A stretch of 64,000 nt of DNA from positions 93,460-157,459 of the forward strand of contig JABAAE010000017.1 in the NCBI GenBank assembly GCA_014238905.1, given 5' to 3'. How positions within the stretch are numbered: position 1 is the stretch's first letter; the number at the start of each line of letters is the position of its first letter. This document shows positions 1 to 7,226 of this stretch, in pieces. A program made the translations under genes and the position numbers. The stretch comes from Planctomycetota bacterium. Lineage in GTDB: Bacteria; Planctomycetota; Planctomycetia; Pirellulales; Pirellulaceae. The notes under the pieces are model-generated. The model saw only the letters and a list, made by a program, of their open reading frames with translations, had not been told where the DNA came from and searched no databases.

Positions 1-909
1 CAGGGGGTTGGGAAATACGCTCGGGCCAAACCGCTTTTCTCCGAATGCGTTGAAGTCGAACCGTCAGCACGTTCCCTGCTTCAGGAAATTTCAGCGGCCA
101 AGCAAAGAAGCGACTTGGATTTCAGATTTGCATCTGAAGAGCTGGGTTGTTTTCAATCAGATTGTATCAAGGGCTTAATGCTAAAAAATGGGATTAGCAA
201 AAATGATGTGGTGACGGTCGGAATCCTGGATCCTGGGGCTTGGGCCACCGAAGAGGAAGGTCGTCGATCGTGGAGATCGTTTACCGATGCGAACCGAATA
301 TCGCATCAAACGTCGTTAACCATCATTGATCGTTTTTCAGAGCGGGATCTCGCTGACGGTGGAAGCGGGTTTCCGCTGCTTCCACTAAGCTATTGGTTTC
401 TTTTTGCCGATCGTCACGAAAAAATTGCGGAGGAAAACCGTGTTTTTGTTCGTACAGCTCGCAACAAAACCGAGCTGGTCTGGCTACCGGCATCCGACGG
501 TTTGGACGCGATTATTCCGGAAATCAAGTACTCCGAGCATCCTGCCGTCGATTCGTTGCAAGTAAATGACTTGGTGCGACAGTATGTCGAGTCCAGTAAA
601 GAACCGGTTCACCGTATCATTGATGGATCCAGTGGGCAGACTGTGCAGGAAAATTCACTTGAGGGAATCCAAGTGTCCACATTAGACGATTTTGGATTTA
701 CCGTTGACTCGGTTCGAGCTGCTGGCGTCGCATTACTCGCCAACTCATTTATTGACCAACTGCCGATGAGCATTCCTGAATTGACGGGTAATCCATGTCC
801 GAGGGTCCTGGGCTGTTTAACGCCAGGTTCTATCGTGAATTTTCGAAGATTCGTTTTGGAAACTTCCAAGGTGACGCCAACCGTAATGAAATTGCGGGAT
901 GCGATTTAG
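1..909 (+). CDS. anhydro-N-acetylmuramic acid kinase-like protein, C-terminal part (5' end off window)
   Basis: The frame is open from base 1, so the gene begins before the window; the TTG at 115 is just an internal codon. About 302 residues are visible. They align by eye with the second half of AnmK, which phosphorylates 1,6-anhydroMurNAc during peptidoglycan recycling: an RDLADGGSGFPLLP stretch matches the family's DFRxxDxAxGGxGAPLxP, and the end has IPELTGNPCPRVLGCLTPG, like the AnmK PSVTGAxxPVVLGxITPG. The usual SHGQTVxH and NIGGIANxT motifs are not recognisable (the second is replaced around the ENRVFVRTARNKTEL stretch), so this may be a divergent or inactive relative. The N-terminal active site is not visible. 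Family assignment is moderately sure; activity is doubtful. Confidence 0.62.
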   Translation, partial: QGVGKYARAKPLFSECVEVEPSARSLLQEISAAKQRSDLDFRFASEELGCFQSDCIKGLMLKNGISKNDVVTVGILDPGAWATEEEGRRSWRSFTDANRISHQTSLTIIDRFSERDLADGGSGFPLLPLSYWFLFADRHEKIAEENRVFVRTARNKTELVWLPASDGLDAIIPEIKYSEHPAVDSLQVNDLVRQYVESSKEPVHRIIDGSSGQTVQENSLEGIQVSTLDDFGFTVDSVRAAGVALLANSFIDQLPMSIPELTGNPCPRVLGCLTPGSIVNFRRFVLETSKVTPTVMKLRDAI

Positions 910-928
910 TCTGGATTTCAGTGTTCTA

Positions 929-1407
929 TTAAGAGCGGGACGCCGGCAAGGACCCGTTGCGCAGCGCCGATCGACAATTCTCGGCGTAGTTGAACCAGTC
1001 ACCGCCACGGAACACGCGGTCCGAGCCAGATGACCGCCCCTAGGGTTCGTTACGCTACCACGCGGGTAATCTCCTTCCCGATCTTGGCACCACTCCGAGA
1101 CATTGCCGTGCATGTCAAACAGGCCCCAAGCATTCGCCGGCTTGCCGCCTTCGGGATGGCATTTAGCAATTGGTCTATGCACTCATTCCGCAAGTTTTTG
1201 CAGAAAAGTTTTTCTTGTCTTATCGTCCGATCCGTACCAAGCGTAATCTCCTAAGTCCGTTTTATCATCTCCAAAACTGTACGTCGTCGTCCCAGCACGG
1301 CAGGCATATTCCCACTCCGCCTCGGTCGGCAAACGATAAACATTGCCCGCAGCCAAAACGCGTACCGCACCGATTGTGAACTTAGCCGTCTTACAGGGTC
1401 CGTCCAC
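929..1407 (-). pseudogene. formylglycine-generating-enzyme (SUMF1/FGE-sulfatase) family remnant
   Basis: Read on the minus strand, this shows hallmark FGE-sulfatase segments in the right order: VYRLPTEAEWEYACRAGTTT, then NAWGLFDMHGNVSEWCQD, GDYPRGSVTNPRG, and SDRVFRGGDW...CRSALRNG. An in-frame TGA at 1183-1185 separates the first two. A frameshift near 1035-1040 puts the VFRGG part in another frame, and that frame hits TAA at 929-931 before the usual GFRV ending. The N-terminal two thirds of a normal domain is missing. The family either makes formylglycine in sulfatases or is a binding/anchoring domain common in planctomycetes. This copy is dead unless the sequence has errors. Confidence 0.85.
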
Positions 1408-1460
1408 CTATGCGAGTACTTTCAGTTCACGCGGGCAGGGTTCCCGAGAGCTTGACGTGG

Positions 1461-1938
1461 TTACTTCTGGCCACTTCGAGTACATTCCAACCGATGAACA
1501 ATCACACTCAGTTCGCCTTTTTCGTGCTCTGACGTGCTTACAAGGATCCTTGGCCAACGAACTTCAAACTGCGCCCAATCGTCTATTTGCAATGCTCCAC
1601 ACCTGCAAGCAGAGTCAAACATAATCCATTCTCCGGACACACATTCAACCTCGGATCCCGGTTCAAATGTCAACTGGGCAAGCACCGCTTCCACTGCCTT
1701 GTCATTGGAGGCGTAGACCCATCGAACGATGTCGATGTGGTTTTCTGTTTCCAAGCAAACGGACTGGTGCGGTTCGTCCCCCAACACCAATTCGATCCCC
1801 TCTCTAACGGCGATCGGCTCAATGTACTCGAAGACGTTGCATGCTCGATCGTAGTCGCAAATTCAGTCGGCCGGATTAGGTTCCGCTCCGGACCATCAAT
1901 CAAGTGACTTCATCGGCATCAATATAAAGGGGCCACCT
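1461..1938 (-). pseudogene. probable Imm21-family immunity protein remnant
   Basis: Minus-strand fragments fit my memory of the Imm21 (polymorphic-toxin immunity) family: CRWPLYIDADEVT, WSGAEPNPAD, DYDRACNVFEYIEPIAV, IELVLGDEPHQS, IVRWVYASNDKAVEAVL and GEWIMFDSA. The first piece ends at a TGA (1900-1902). The second piece, with WSG, is in a different frame and has its own TGA just before DYDRAC. The last long piece runs from there to a stop at 1461. A frameshift and two stops therefore break the gene, and no start is evident. The upstream stretch to about 2100 is open but unrecognised. The decay is clear; the family name is from memory and less sure. Confidence 0.5.
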
Positions 1939-2126
1939 ACAGTGTTTATCCAACGCATCGTTGAAGTAAAAAACTAGTAAGTTGGTGCGTGGATGTCTTT
2001 TGCACAGTATCGCGTTAGCCGCCGTTTTGCCGTTGGCGAGCGCGGATCTGACCACCCTGAGCCCGGCTACAGCCAATGCAGTGTGGATAGAAAAGAACAT
2101 GCTCCACCACGCAAAGGACAGTGGTC

Positions 2127-2978
2127 TTAGTTGGTCTTTTTTCGCCGGATTTGCTTAAATGATTTAACCTGTTGGGTCATCGCCAATTCTGTAGGCAATC
2201 GTTCGATCGAACTTGCGCCAAAAAATCCATCGACTAATGGAACCTGGTTCAAGATGAACTCAGCATCGGATGGCATGGCGATTGGACCGCCGTGACAAAG
2301 GACGAGAACGTCGTCTCTGGTGCTTTTCGCCGTATCGGCGATAGACTGAATTTTGGGAATGCACTGTTGCAGGCTAAGAGCTGTTTGGGCACCAATTGAA
2401 CCACTGGTTGTCAGCCCCATATGAGCGACGACAATATCCGCGCCAGCCAAAGTAAGTTCTTTGGCCTGTTGTTCATCAAATGCGTAAGGTGTTGTGAGCA
2501 TGTCAAGCTGATGAGCTGCAGCGATGCAGTCGATCTCTAACCCAAAACCCATTCCAGTTTCTTCGAGATTCATGCGAAACGTGCCATCAATTAGTCCAAC
2601 CGTTGGGAAATTTTGGATTCCAGCGAATCCAAGATCCTTTAATTCTCGAAGGAAAGAATCCCGAACCATAAAAGGATCTGTGCCACAGACACCAGCCACG
2701 ACAGGTGTTTTCTCGACTACTGTGAGAACCTCATGGGCCATTTCTTTTACAATTTGATTGGCATTCCCATAAGGCAACAATCCTGCGAGTGAACCACGGC
2801 CGGCCATCCGGTACCGTCCTGAATTGTAAATGACAATTAAGTCGATTTCGCCTGCTTCTTCGCATTTAGCGCTGATGCCTGTACCGGCTCCTCCGCCGAT
2901 TATGGGAACACCGTTACTCAATTTTTCCCTTAGCTGAGTGAGAATAGAATGTCGTGTTTGCATGCTTTGAGCCGCCAT
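2127..2978 (-). CDS. phosphoenolpyruvate hydrolase-family TIM-barrel protein
   Basis: This 283-residue soluble protein matches the PEP-hydrolase-like TIM-barrel family (PF09370), related to the C-terminal half of plant Tm-1-like proteins. Visible landmarks are GGGAGTGISAKCEEAGEIDL near the N-terminus, YNSGRYRMAGRGSLAGLLPYG, VVAGVCGTDPF, GFAGIQNFPTVGLIDG, ADIVVAHMGLTTSGSIGA and LCHGGPIAMPSDAE near the C-terminus. The length is usual for the family. The family's physiological reaction is poorly defined, so a precise role should not be read from the name. It starts at ATG 2978 and sits just downstream of the methyltransferase gene on the same strand, 38 bp away, so the two may be co-transcribed. 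Confidence 0.85.
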   Translation of the reverse strand: MAAQSMQTRHSILTQLREKLSNGVPIIGGGAGTGISAKCEEAGEIDLIVIYNSGRYRMAGRGSLAGLLPYGNANQIVKEMAHEVLTVVEKTPVVAGVCGTDPFMVRDSFLRELKDLGFAGIQNFPTVGLIDGTFRMNLEETGMGFGLEIDCIAAAHQLDMLTTPYAFDEQQAKELTLAGADIVVAHMGLTTSGSIGAQTALSLQQCIPKIQSIADTAKSTRDDVLVLCHGGPIAMPSDAEFILNQVPLVDGFFGASSIERLPTELAMTQQVKSFKQIRRKKTN

Positions 2979-3016
2979 GAAGGGATTATTGAAGTGTGCG
3001 ATAGGATAACCGAATT

Positions 3017-4297
3017 TTAATCGCTGGCGATGTTTGCCTGATTTGCGATCCGTTTGCAGAGGAAAGCCTTGTATCCGTCAGCGGTCGGCAAAAAGATCAT
3101 TGTGTGACGTCCAGTGGAATTTTCCAAACAGGACTCTGCGGTTGGGGGCCCCTTTTTTTGACCTTTCCACCAGTTGGTTTTGACCATTTGATTAAAGACC
3201 TTTACAGGGATACCCCTTTTTTTGAATTCCAAATCCGTGACCTGTTGTGACTGCAGCATTTTTTTGATCGATGCTTTTTCCATCTTGGTGATCGCGAGAA
3301 TCTCAAATCCCTGCACAAGTGTGTTGTGGACCATTTCATCTCCCGACAAATAGACGGTTGACGGCGAGACCCTGGCTAACTTGTATTGGCGGCTAAAGCT
3401 ATCGACTAATTTTGCGGCGACCAAGCAGGCGTGGGGATCATATAGAAACCTGCCTTGTGGTTTAACCCGAATCAAATTTGTATCAATTTGATCCCATCCT
3501 GCATGGTACGTATCAGTCGTCAGCCTGTTATTTCGAACAACGGTTGCTCGGACTCCTGGCGTGTTGCAAAGATCGCCTGACCACACAATCTGTTGTTTGC
3601 ATTCTCCGTCGTATCCAATGAATTCATTTTCTGTATGTCGACTCCAAATCGGCGTTGCTGGGGCCAGTTTCATGGCGAAATTCGGGTTGTTACTGGTCAG
3701 ATTTTCGAGGACGTGTTTTGAAGGTGCAAAGTACTCCGGTTTTGTCACGCGGGCCTGTGATACTCGGCGATCTGGATCAATATGAAATGCGTCGAAGGAA
3801 TGCACACTGATGTCAGCTGCGTTTCCGACCAGAGACCTGAATTTACCTTGGTATGCTGAAACATTCTTTTCGGCGAAGGCGAGTACATCTCTATCCAAAT
3901 CAACAATCGTTAAGTCCGATTTTTGGGACAGGCCAATTGCATCTCCGCCAATTCCGCAGCAAAGATCAGCGATCGATTGGAATCGCTGGAATCGTTTGGC
4001 CTTGAAATAAGCAATCGCCTCATTGCTGGCTTGCTCAAGTTGTTTTTTGAAAAAAAACATCTGGTGCGCTCGAGAGAATTTTCTTCGGCCTCGAGACCGC
4101 AACCAATGGAGATCGAGAATCTCCTTGGACTCTTCCGCCGTGCAATGTTGGCGGATGCGTTTGGAGATTTGCATGATCGATTTGCCGTCGGATTCATCTG
4201 TCTTTACGGACAACAACAACGATTGGGCTTGATCAGAGAAAATAAAATCAGTTGGCACAGCTAGGAACAGCGGTAAATGGGGGATGGTGGAATGCAA
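3017..4297 (-). CDS. class I SAM-dependent methyltransferase with THUMP-like C-terminal domain
   Basis: The 426-residue protein carries a Rossmann methyltransferase core. The SAM-binding motif I is DLCCGIGGD at residues 111-119, followed by an acidic strand end (TIVDLDRD) and a DPDRR motif typical of this family. The C-terminal third, with GDEMVHNTLVQGFEILAI and KKRGIPVKVFNQMVK, fits the THUMP-like domain (PF18096) that accompanies such enzymes, which suggests an RNA substrate. The substrate is unknown. ATG 4297 is the first in-frame ATG and gives the expected alpha-helical N-terminal domain. It is divergent from the gene at 4522. Confidence 0.85.
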   Translation of the reverse strand: MHSTIPHLPLFLAVPTDFIFSDQAQSLLLSVKTDESDGKSIMQISKRIRQHCTAEESKEILDLHWLRSRGRRKFSRAHQMFFFKKQLEQASNEAIAYFKAKRFQRFQSIADLCCGIGGDAIGLSQKSDLTIVDLDRDVLAFAEKNVSAYQGKFRSLVGNAADISVHSFDAFHIDPDRRVSQARVTKPEYFAPSKHVLENLTSNNPNFAMKLAPATPIWSRHTENEFIGYDGECKQQIVWSGDLCNTPGVRATVVRNNRLTTDTYHAGWDQIDTNLIRVKPQGRFLYDPHACLVAAKLVDSFSRQYKLARVSPSTVYLSGDEMVHNTLVQGFEILAITKMEKASIKKMLQSQQVTDLEFKKRGIPVKVFNQMVKTNWWKGQKKGPPTAESCLENSTGRHTMIFLPTADGYKAFLCKRIANQANIASD

Positions 4298-4521
4298 ATG
4301 GCGAAGTCAACAATCTGCTTTGCTGTGGTATCGTTCCCGGAAATCAATTTCAAAGCAAATCCGCAAAATAAAATGGCATGTATTTACAGGCAGTTAGTTT
4401 TGATGAAGGATCGAATTCACATTGGTAAAGCCTTCGAATGTTCTTATCTATTGGAACATATTTTTTCGTTCACATTTACAATGCGATTGTGGGATTTTCA
4501 TATACCGAGGATGATGGCTCA

Positions 4522-4929
4522 ATGTCCGAACCTATTGATTTACTGGCGACCTACTTGTATTTGGCGAAGTCTGCTTGGAAACGACTGAGAATGCTGGACA
4601 GAGATCGGCTGTTGGTCATTTCCGGTTTCATTGCCTCAGAAATGAAGTTGCAACGAATATCCGGACATTGTCGCAGTTTGATTCTCGATAATAACCCGGG
4701 ACACATGATTCGACGTTGGACAGATTTTAAGTCAGCTTTGGCGGACACGGATTTCCTCCATTTTTTGAAGCAGGTCCAGCGTCGATTTCCTCAGGAAAAA
4801 GCAGAAGTAATGCTTGCAAATCTTGGGATTGATCGTGCGAATGAACGAGACCTTTACTTCACAGACGAGGAATATGTTGCGGCGGTGATTGGTTTACCTC
4901 TTGAAGGAAACAATCACACTACGGATTGA
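4522..4929 (+). CDS. small conserved-looking hypothetical protein
   Basis: I do not recognise this 135-residue protein. It is helical and soluble-looking, with a basic middle (RISGHCRSLILDNNPGHMIRRW) and an acidic C-terminal part ending in DEEYVAAVIGLP. The ATG at 4522 is chosen over an earlier ATG at 4438 because a GAGG lies 12 bp before it, and because the stretch between the two reads like a chance extension. It is divergent from the methyltransferase at 4297, so 4298-4521 should hold promoters for both. Coding is likely from codon use; function is unknown. Confidence 0.65.
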   Translation: MSEPIDLLATYLYLAKSAWKRLRMLDRDRLLVISGFIASEMKLQRISGHCRSLILDNNPGHMIRRWTDFKSALADTDFLHFLKQVQRRFPQEKAEVMLANLGIDRANERDLYFTDEEYVAAVIGLPLEGNNHTTD

Positions 4930-5078
4930 CGTGATCACGCCCGAAAAGATGAGTAATATGGAAAAATCTGATTAGCCAACCTACGCCTTTTTTTCTCCAT
5001 TGGCATACCGATCCAATCCGATAATACATTGAGGTCGATTGAGCTTTTTCCAAGCCCGCTTTTCCTGGAGGTCGCCAA

Positions 5079-5633
5079 ATGTTCAGACAAACGTTGTTTT
5101 TTCCACTAATGGTTGCCGCTGTCGGTGGGCCATTTCTCATGTTTTCCGGTGACAATGAGCGATCAACGGACAATGGAGACGAATTATCCGAAATCAATGG
5201 GGATGCGATTGCTCCATCTCTACAACCTGAAAAGATCTACACCCCTTCGGGGACCTTGAGCGACATTTTTAGCTTTCAGGTCACACCAGCGTGGATTAAA
5301 GGGAATTGGGATAATGTTACCGAGTCCGAATTGGGTGGCTACAAGATTTTTCGTGCATCGATTCTGACCGGTCATCAAGATCAGGATGTGGTGGGAGCGA
5401 TTACCTATCGTTTTGATTTCCGAGAAAAAGCCAAGAGTCTCCAATTTGGAGGATTTGTTACCGATCCGTCGGCAATGATTGGTCTATTGAACGACCAATT
5501 TGGTTTCCGTGCGAAACCGGAAGTCGGAGAATATTTGACTGGTGGTTTTTCTGGCTTTAATGGGAAAGTTTCAATTTTGGCAAGCCCCAGATACAAAGGA
5601 CAATTTCAAATTGACTTAGTCATTAGTCAGTAA
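5079..5633 (+). CDS. secreted or membrane-anchored hypothetical protein
   Basis: The 184-residue protein starts with a hydrophobic signal-like segment (residues 3-22). An acidic linker follows, then a compact beta-rich domain with ITPAWI/GNWDNV-type aromatic motifs and the phrase VVGAITYRFDFREKAKSLQF. I do not recognise a named family; it resembles small planctomycete-specific proteins. The start is well supported by GGAGG at 5067-5071, eight bases before ATG 5079. The stop is 11 bp from the convergently transcribed PDZ gene, so the two 3' ends abut. Confidence 0.7.
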   Translation: MFRQTLFFPLMVAAVGGPFLMFSGDNERSTDNGDELSEINGDAIAPSLQPEKIYTPSGTLSDIFSFQVTPAWIKGNWDNVTESELGGYKIFRASILTGHQDQDVVGAITYRFDFREKAKSLQFGGFVTDPSAMIGLLNDQFGFRAKPEVGEYLTGGFSGFNGKVSILASPRYKGQFQIDLVISQ

Positions 5634-5644
5634 TGAAAATTGCA

Positions 5645-7057
5645 TTACCGTTGTTTTTCTTGGCTGAGAAGTTTTTCCAAGGCACCTATTTTTTCGGTTA
5701 ACTGTTGGATCTTTTGATCTTGTCGGAGGATTCTCTTTCTCAAACCCAATAATTCGGATTCCCGATTTCTTTTCTCAAACTGGGCCTGATTCCCGGAGTT
5801 CGGTCGATTTTCATTATCGAGTGGGGTTAATCGCTGGACTAGATCTTCAACTCGTTTTAGACGAGGAAAATCATTGGACCAACCCTCGAGAACGCGGCGA
5901 TGACTTGGAGAGGGGTCGTTGACAGGGTTTTTAGAGTTGCCTGAGAAACGTCCCGATTTTTCAGGTAGGCCACCAATGAGCTCGGATGCGGGTTTGGACT
6001 CAAGCACGATCGTCGTTTTTTTCAGGCGATTGCCCTGATAAAACAAAATTTCGGCGTTTTCACCCGGTTTATACATTTGGATGATTTCGGCAAGTTCTAA
6101 GGCTGAATTAACACGTCGGCCATCCATTGCGATGACAGTATCGCCCTTTCTAAGTCCCGCGGTGTCAGCAGCCGAATTTACCAATACGTCGTCCAGCATT
6201 GCGCCTTGGCGGACACTGAGTCCCTTTAATTGAGCGATAACCGGGTCGACAGTGACCGCAACCACGCCCAACCCCGCCTTGTTAACAACCGATCCGCTTG
6301 ATTTTCCGGCAACACGCGAAGCGTTCTTATCAAGATTGTCTGGAGGCGTCGGGTTTACTTGTGGCGTTGAATTTAATGGCGCCGGTAGAAGCTCGTTGTC
6401 GGCGGGTGGACCTGTTTTGTTAGTGGGTTGTTTAGGCCCTTTAAGGGAAGGCTTCAAGGGGAATTCTACCAGAGCGTTTTTGTTTTGATTGTCTCGAAAA
6501 AACTCGATAACGGCTCGATCGCCTGGGGCCAAAGCAGTTAGGATCATCTGCAGATCAGCGATTTTTCCAATGGAAGCTCCACCAAATGCCACAATTCGAT
6601 CAGCTGTCTTCAAACCAGCTGCCGCAGCCGGACTGTTGGCGGCGACTTTCTCAATGATCAACCCTGGGTTCGGGCGTCCACTTTGTGTTGCCACAATGCC
6701 CAAATTAACAGATGGATCCTGTTTGGTTCGATAGGCAGGAGTCGCTGTGCCCGAATTCGAATTGGATACCGGTCCCGTTGGAGAAGCTGGCGGTGGATTT
6801 GTCGGGGTTTTCCAGAAGCTTTCGCCTCGTAAACCCAAGGTATTTTTGGATTGCCGGTTTTCCCTTGCTGACCGAGGCGATTGAATCCCTTGATATCGTT
6901 CAGCTTTGATTTTTTCCTGAAGAGATTCAAACCTCTGGATCATTTGTCTATTTAAAAATCTTGAATTTTCATCCTGACTGGCATCCTGCGAAAATGAAAA
7001 CTGCCCGAGACAGGCCAAACAAATAGCGGTAGCGGAAAAATTGTTCAAAATACCCAT
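5645..7057 (-). CDS. exported protein with two PDZ domains and a C-terminal coiled coil
   Basis: The 470-residue protein has a signal peptide (residues 1-23, ending FSFSQ) and a proline/asparagine-rich linker. It carries a first PDZ domain at about 118-195 (NSPAAAAGLKTADRIVAFGG) and a second at about 261-355 (SAADTAGLRKGDTVIAMDGRRV). The last 45 residues form a charged heptad coiled coil. There is no trypsin-like protease domain, so it is not HtrA; it more likely scaffolds or recognises peptide ends in the periplasm. It is divergently oriented to dnaA, with 169 bp between them. Confidence 0.85.
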   Translation of the reverse strand: MGILNNFSATAICLACLGQFSFSQDASQDENSRFLNRQMIQRFESLQEKIKAERYQGIQSPRSARENRQSKNTLGLRGESFWKTPTNPPPASPTGPVSNSNSGTATPAYRTKQDPSVNLGIVATQSGRPNPGLIIEKVAANSPAAAAGLKTADRIVAFGGASIGKIADLQMILTALAPGDRAVIEFFRDNQNKNALVEFPLKPSLKGPKQPTNKTGPPADNELLPAPLNSTPQVNPTPPDNLDKNASRVAGKSSGSVVNKAGLGVVAVTVDPVIAQLKGLSVRQGAMLDDVLVNSAADTAGLRKGDTVIAMDGRRVNSALELAEIIQMYKPGENAEILFYQGNRLKKTTIVLESKPASELIGGLPEKSGRFSGNSKNPVNDPSPSHRRVLEGWSNDFPRLKRVEDLVQRLTPLDNENRPNSGNQAQFEKRNRESELLGLRKRILRQDQKIQQLTEKIGALEKLLSQEKQR

Positions 7058-7159
7058 ATTATGGTTTCCTGATGCGTTTCTATCAGTTTATCGAGTTGGC
7101 GGATTTAGGTGAAGGATGAAATGCCAACGTTGGGTTATTCATTTCATTATATAGACATC

Positions 7160-7201
7160 TTTTCCACTTTTATTGACAACCTCAAATCGTCAGGTTCATA
7201 G
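7160..7201 (+). promoter_or_regulatory. possible dnaA promoter with two DnaA-box-like nonamers
   Basis: A perfect -35 hexamer TTGACA lies at 7173-7178, but the -10 at the right distance (about 7195-7201) is poor. Two nonamers resembling the DnaA box TTATCCACA sit side by side: TTTTCCACT at 7160-7168 and TTATTGACA at 7170-7178, each with two mismatches. The second overlaps the -35 element, which would suit autoregulation by DnaA. The match is too weak to call an origin. Confidence 0.3.
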
Positions 7202-7226
7202 GTAATAACGACCACCGATAAAAAAT

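Noticed and set aside
929..1182. Programmed frameshift in the FGE-like gene
   Set aside because: There is no slippery heptamer with a stimulatory structure at the shift, a separate in-frame TGA exists, and both ends of the domain are missing, so decay explains it better.
5645..7057. HtrA/DegP protease
   Set aside because: There are two PDZ domains but no trypsin-like domain or catalytic triad before them.
7058..7226. Chromosomal origin (oriC)
   Set aside because: Only two weak DnaA-box-like words and a short AT-rich patch; no cluster of good boxes. In planctomycetes dnaA need not lie at the origin.
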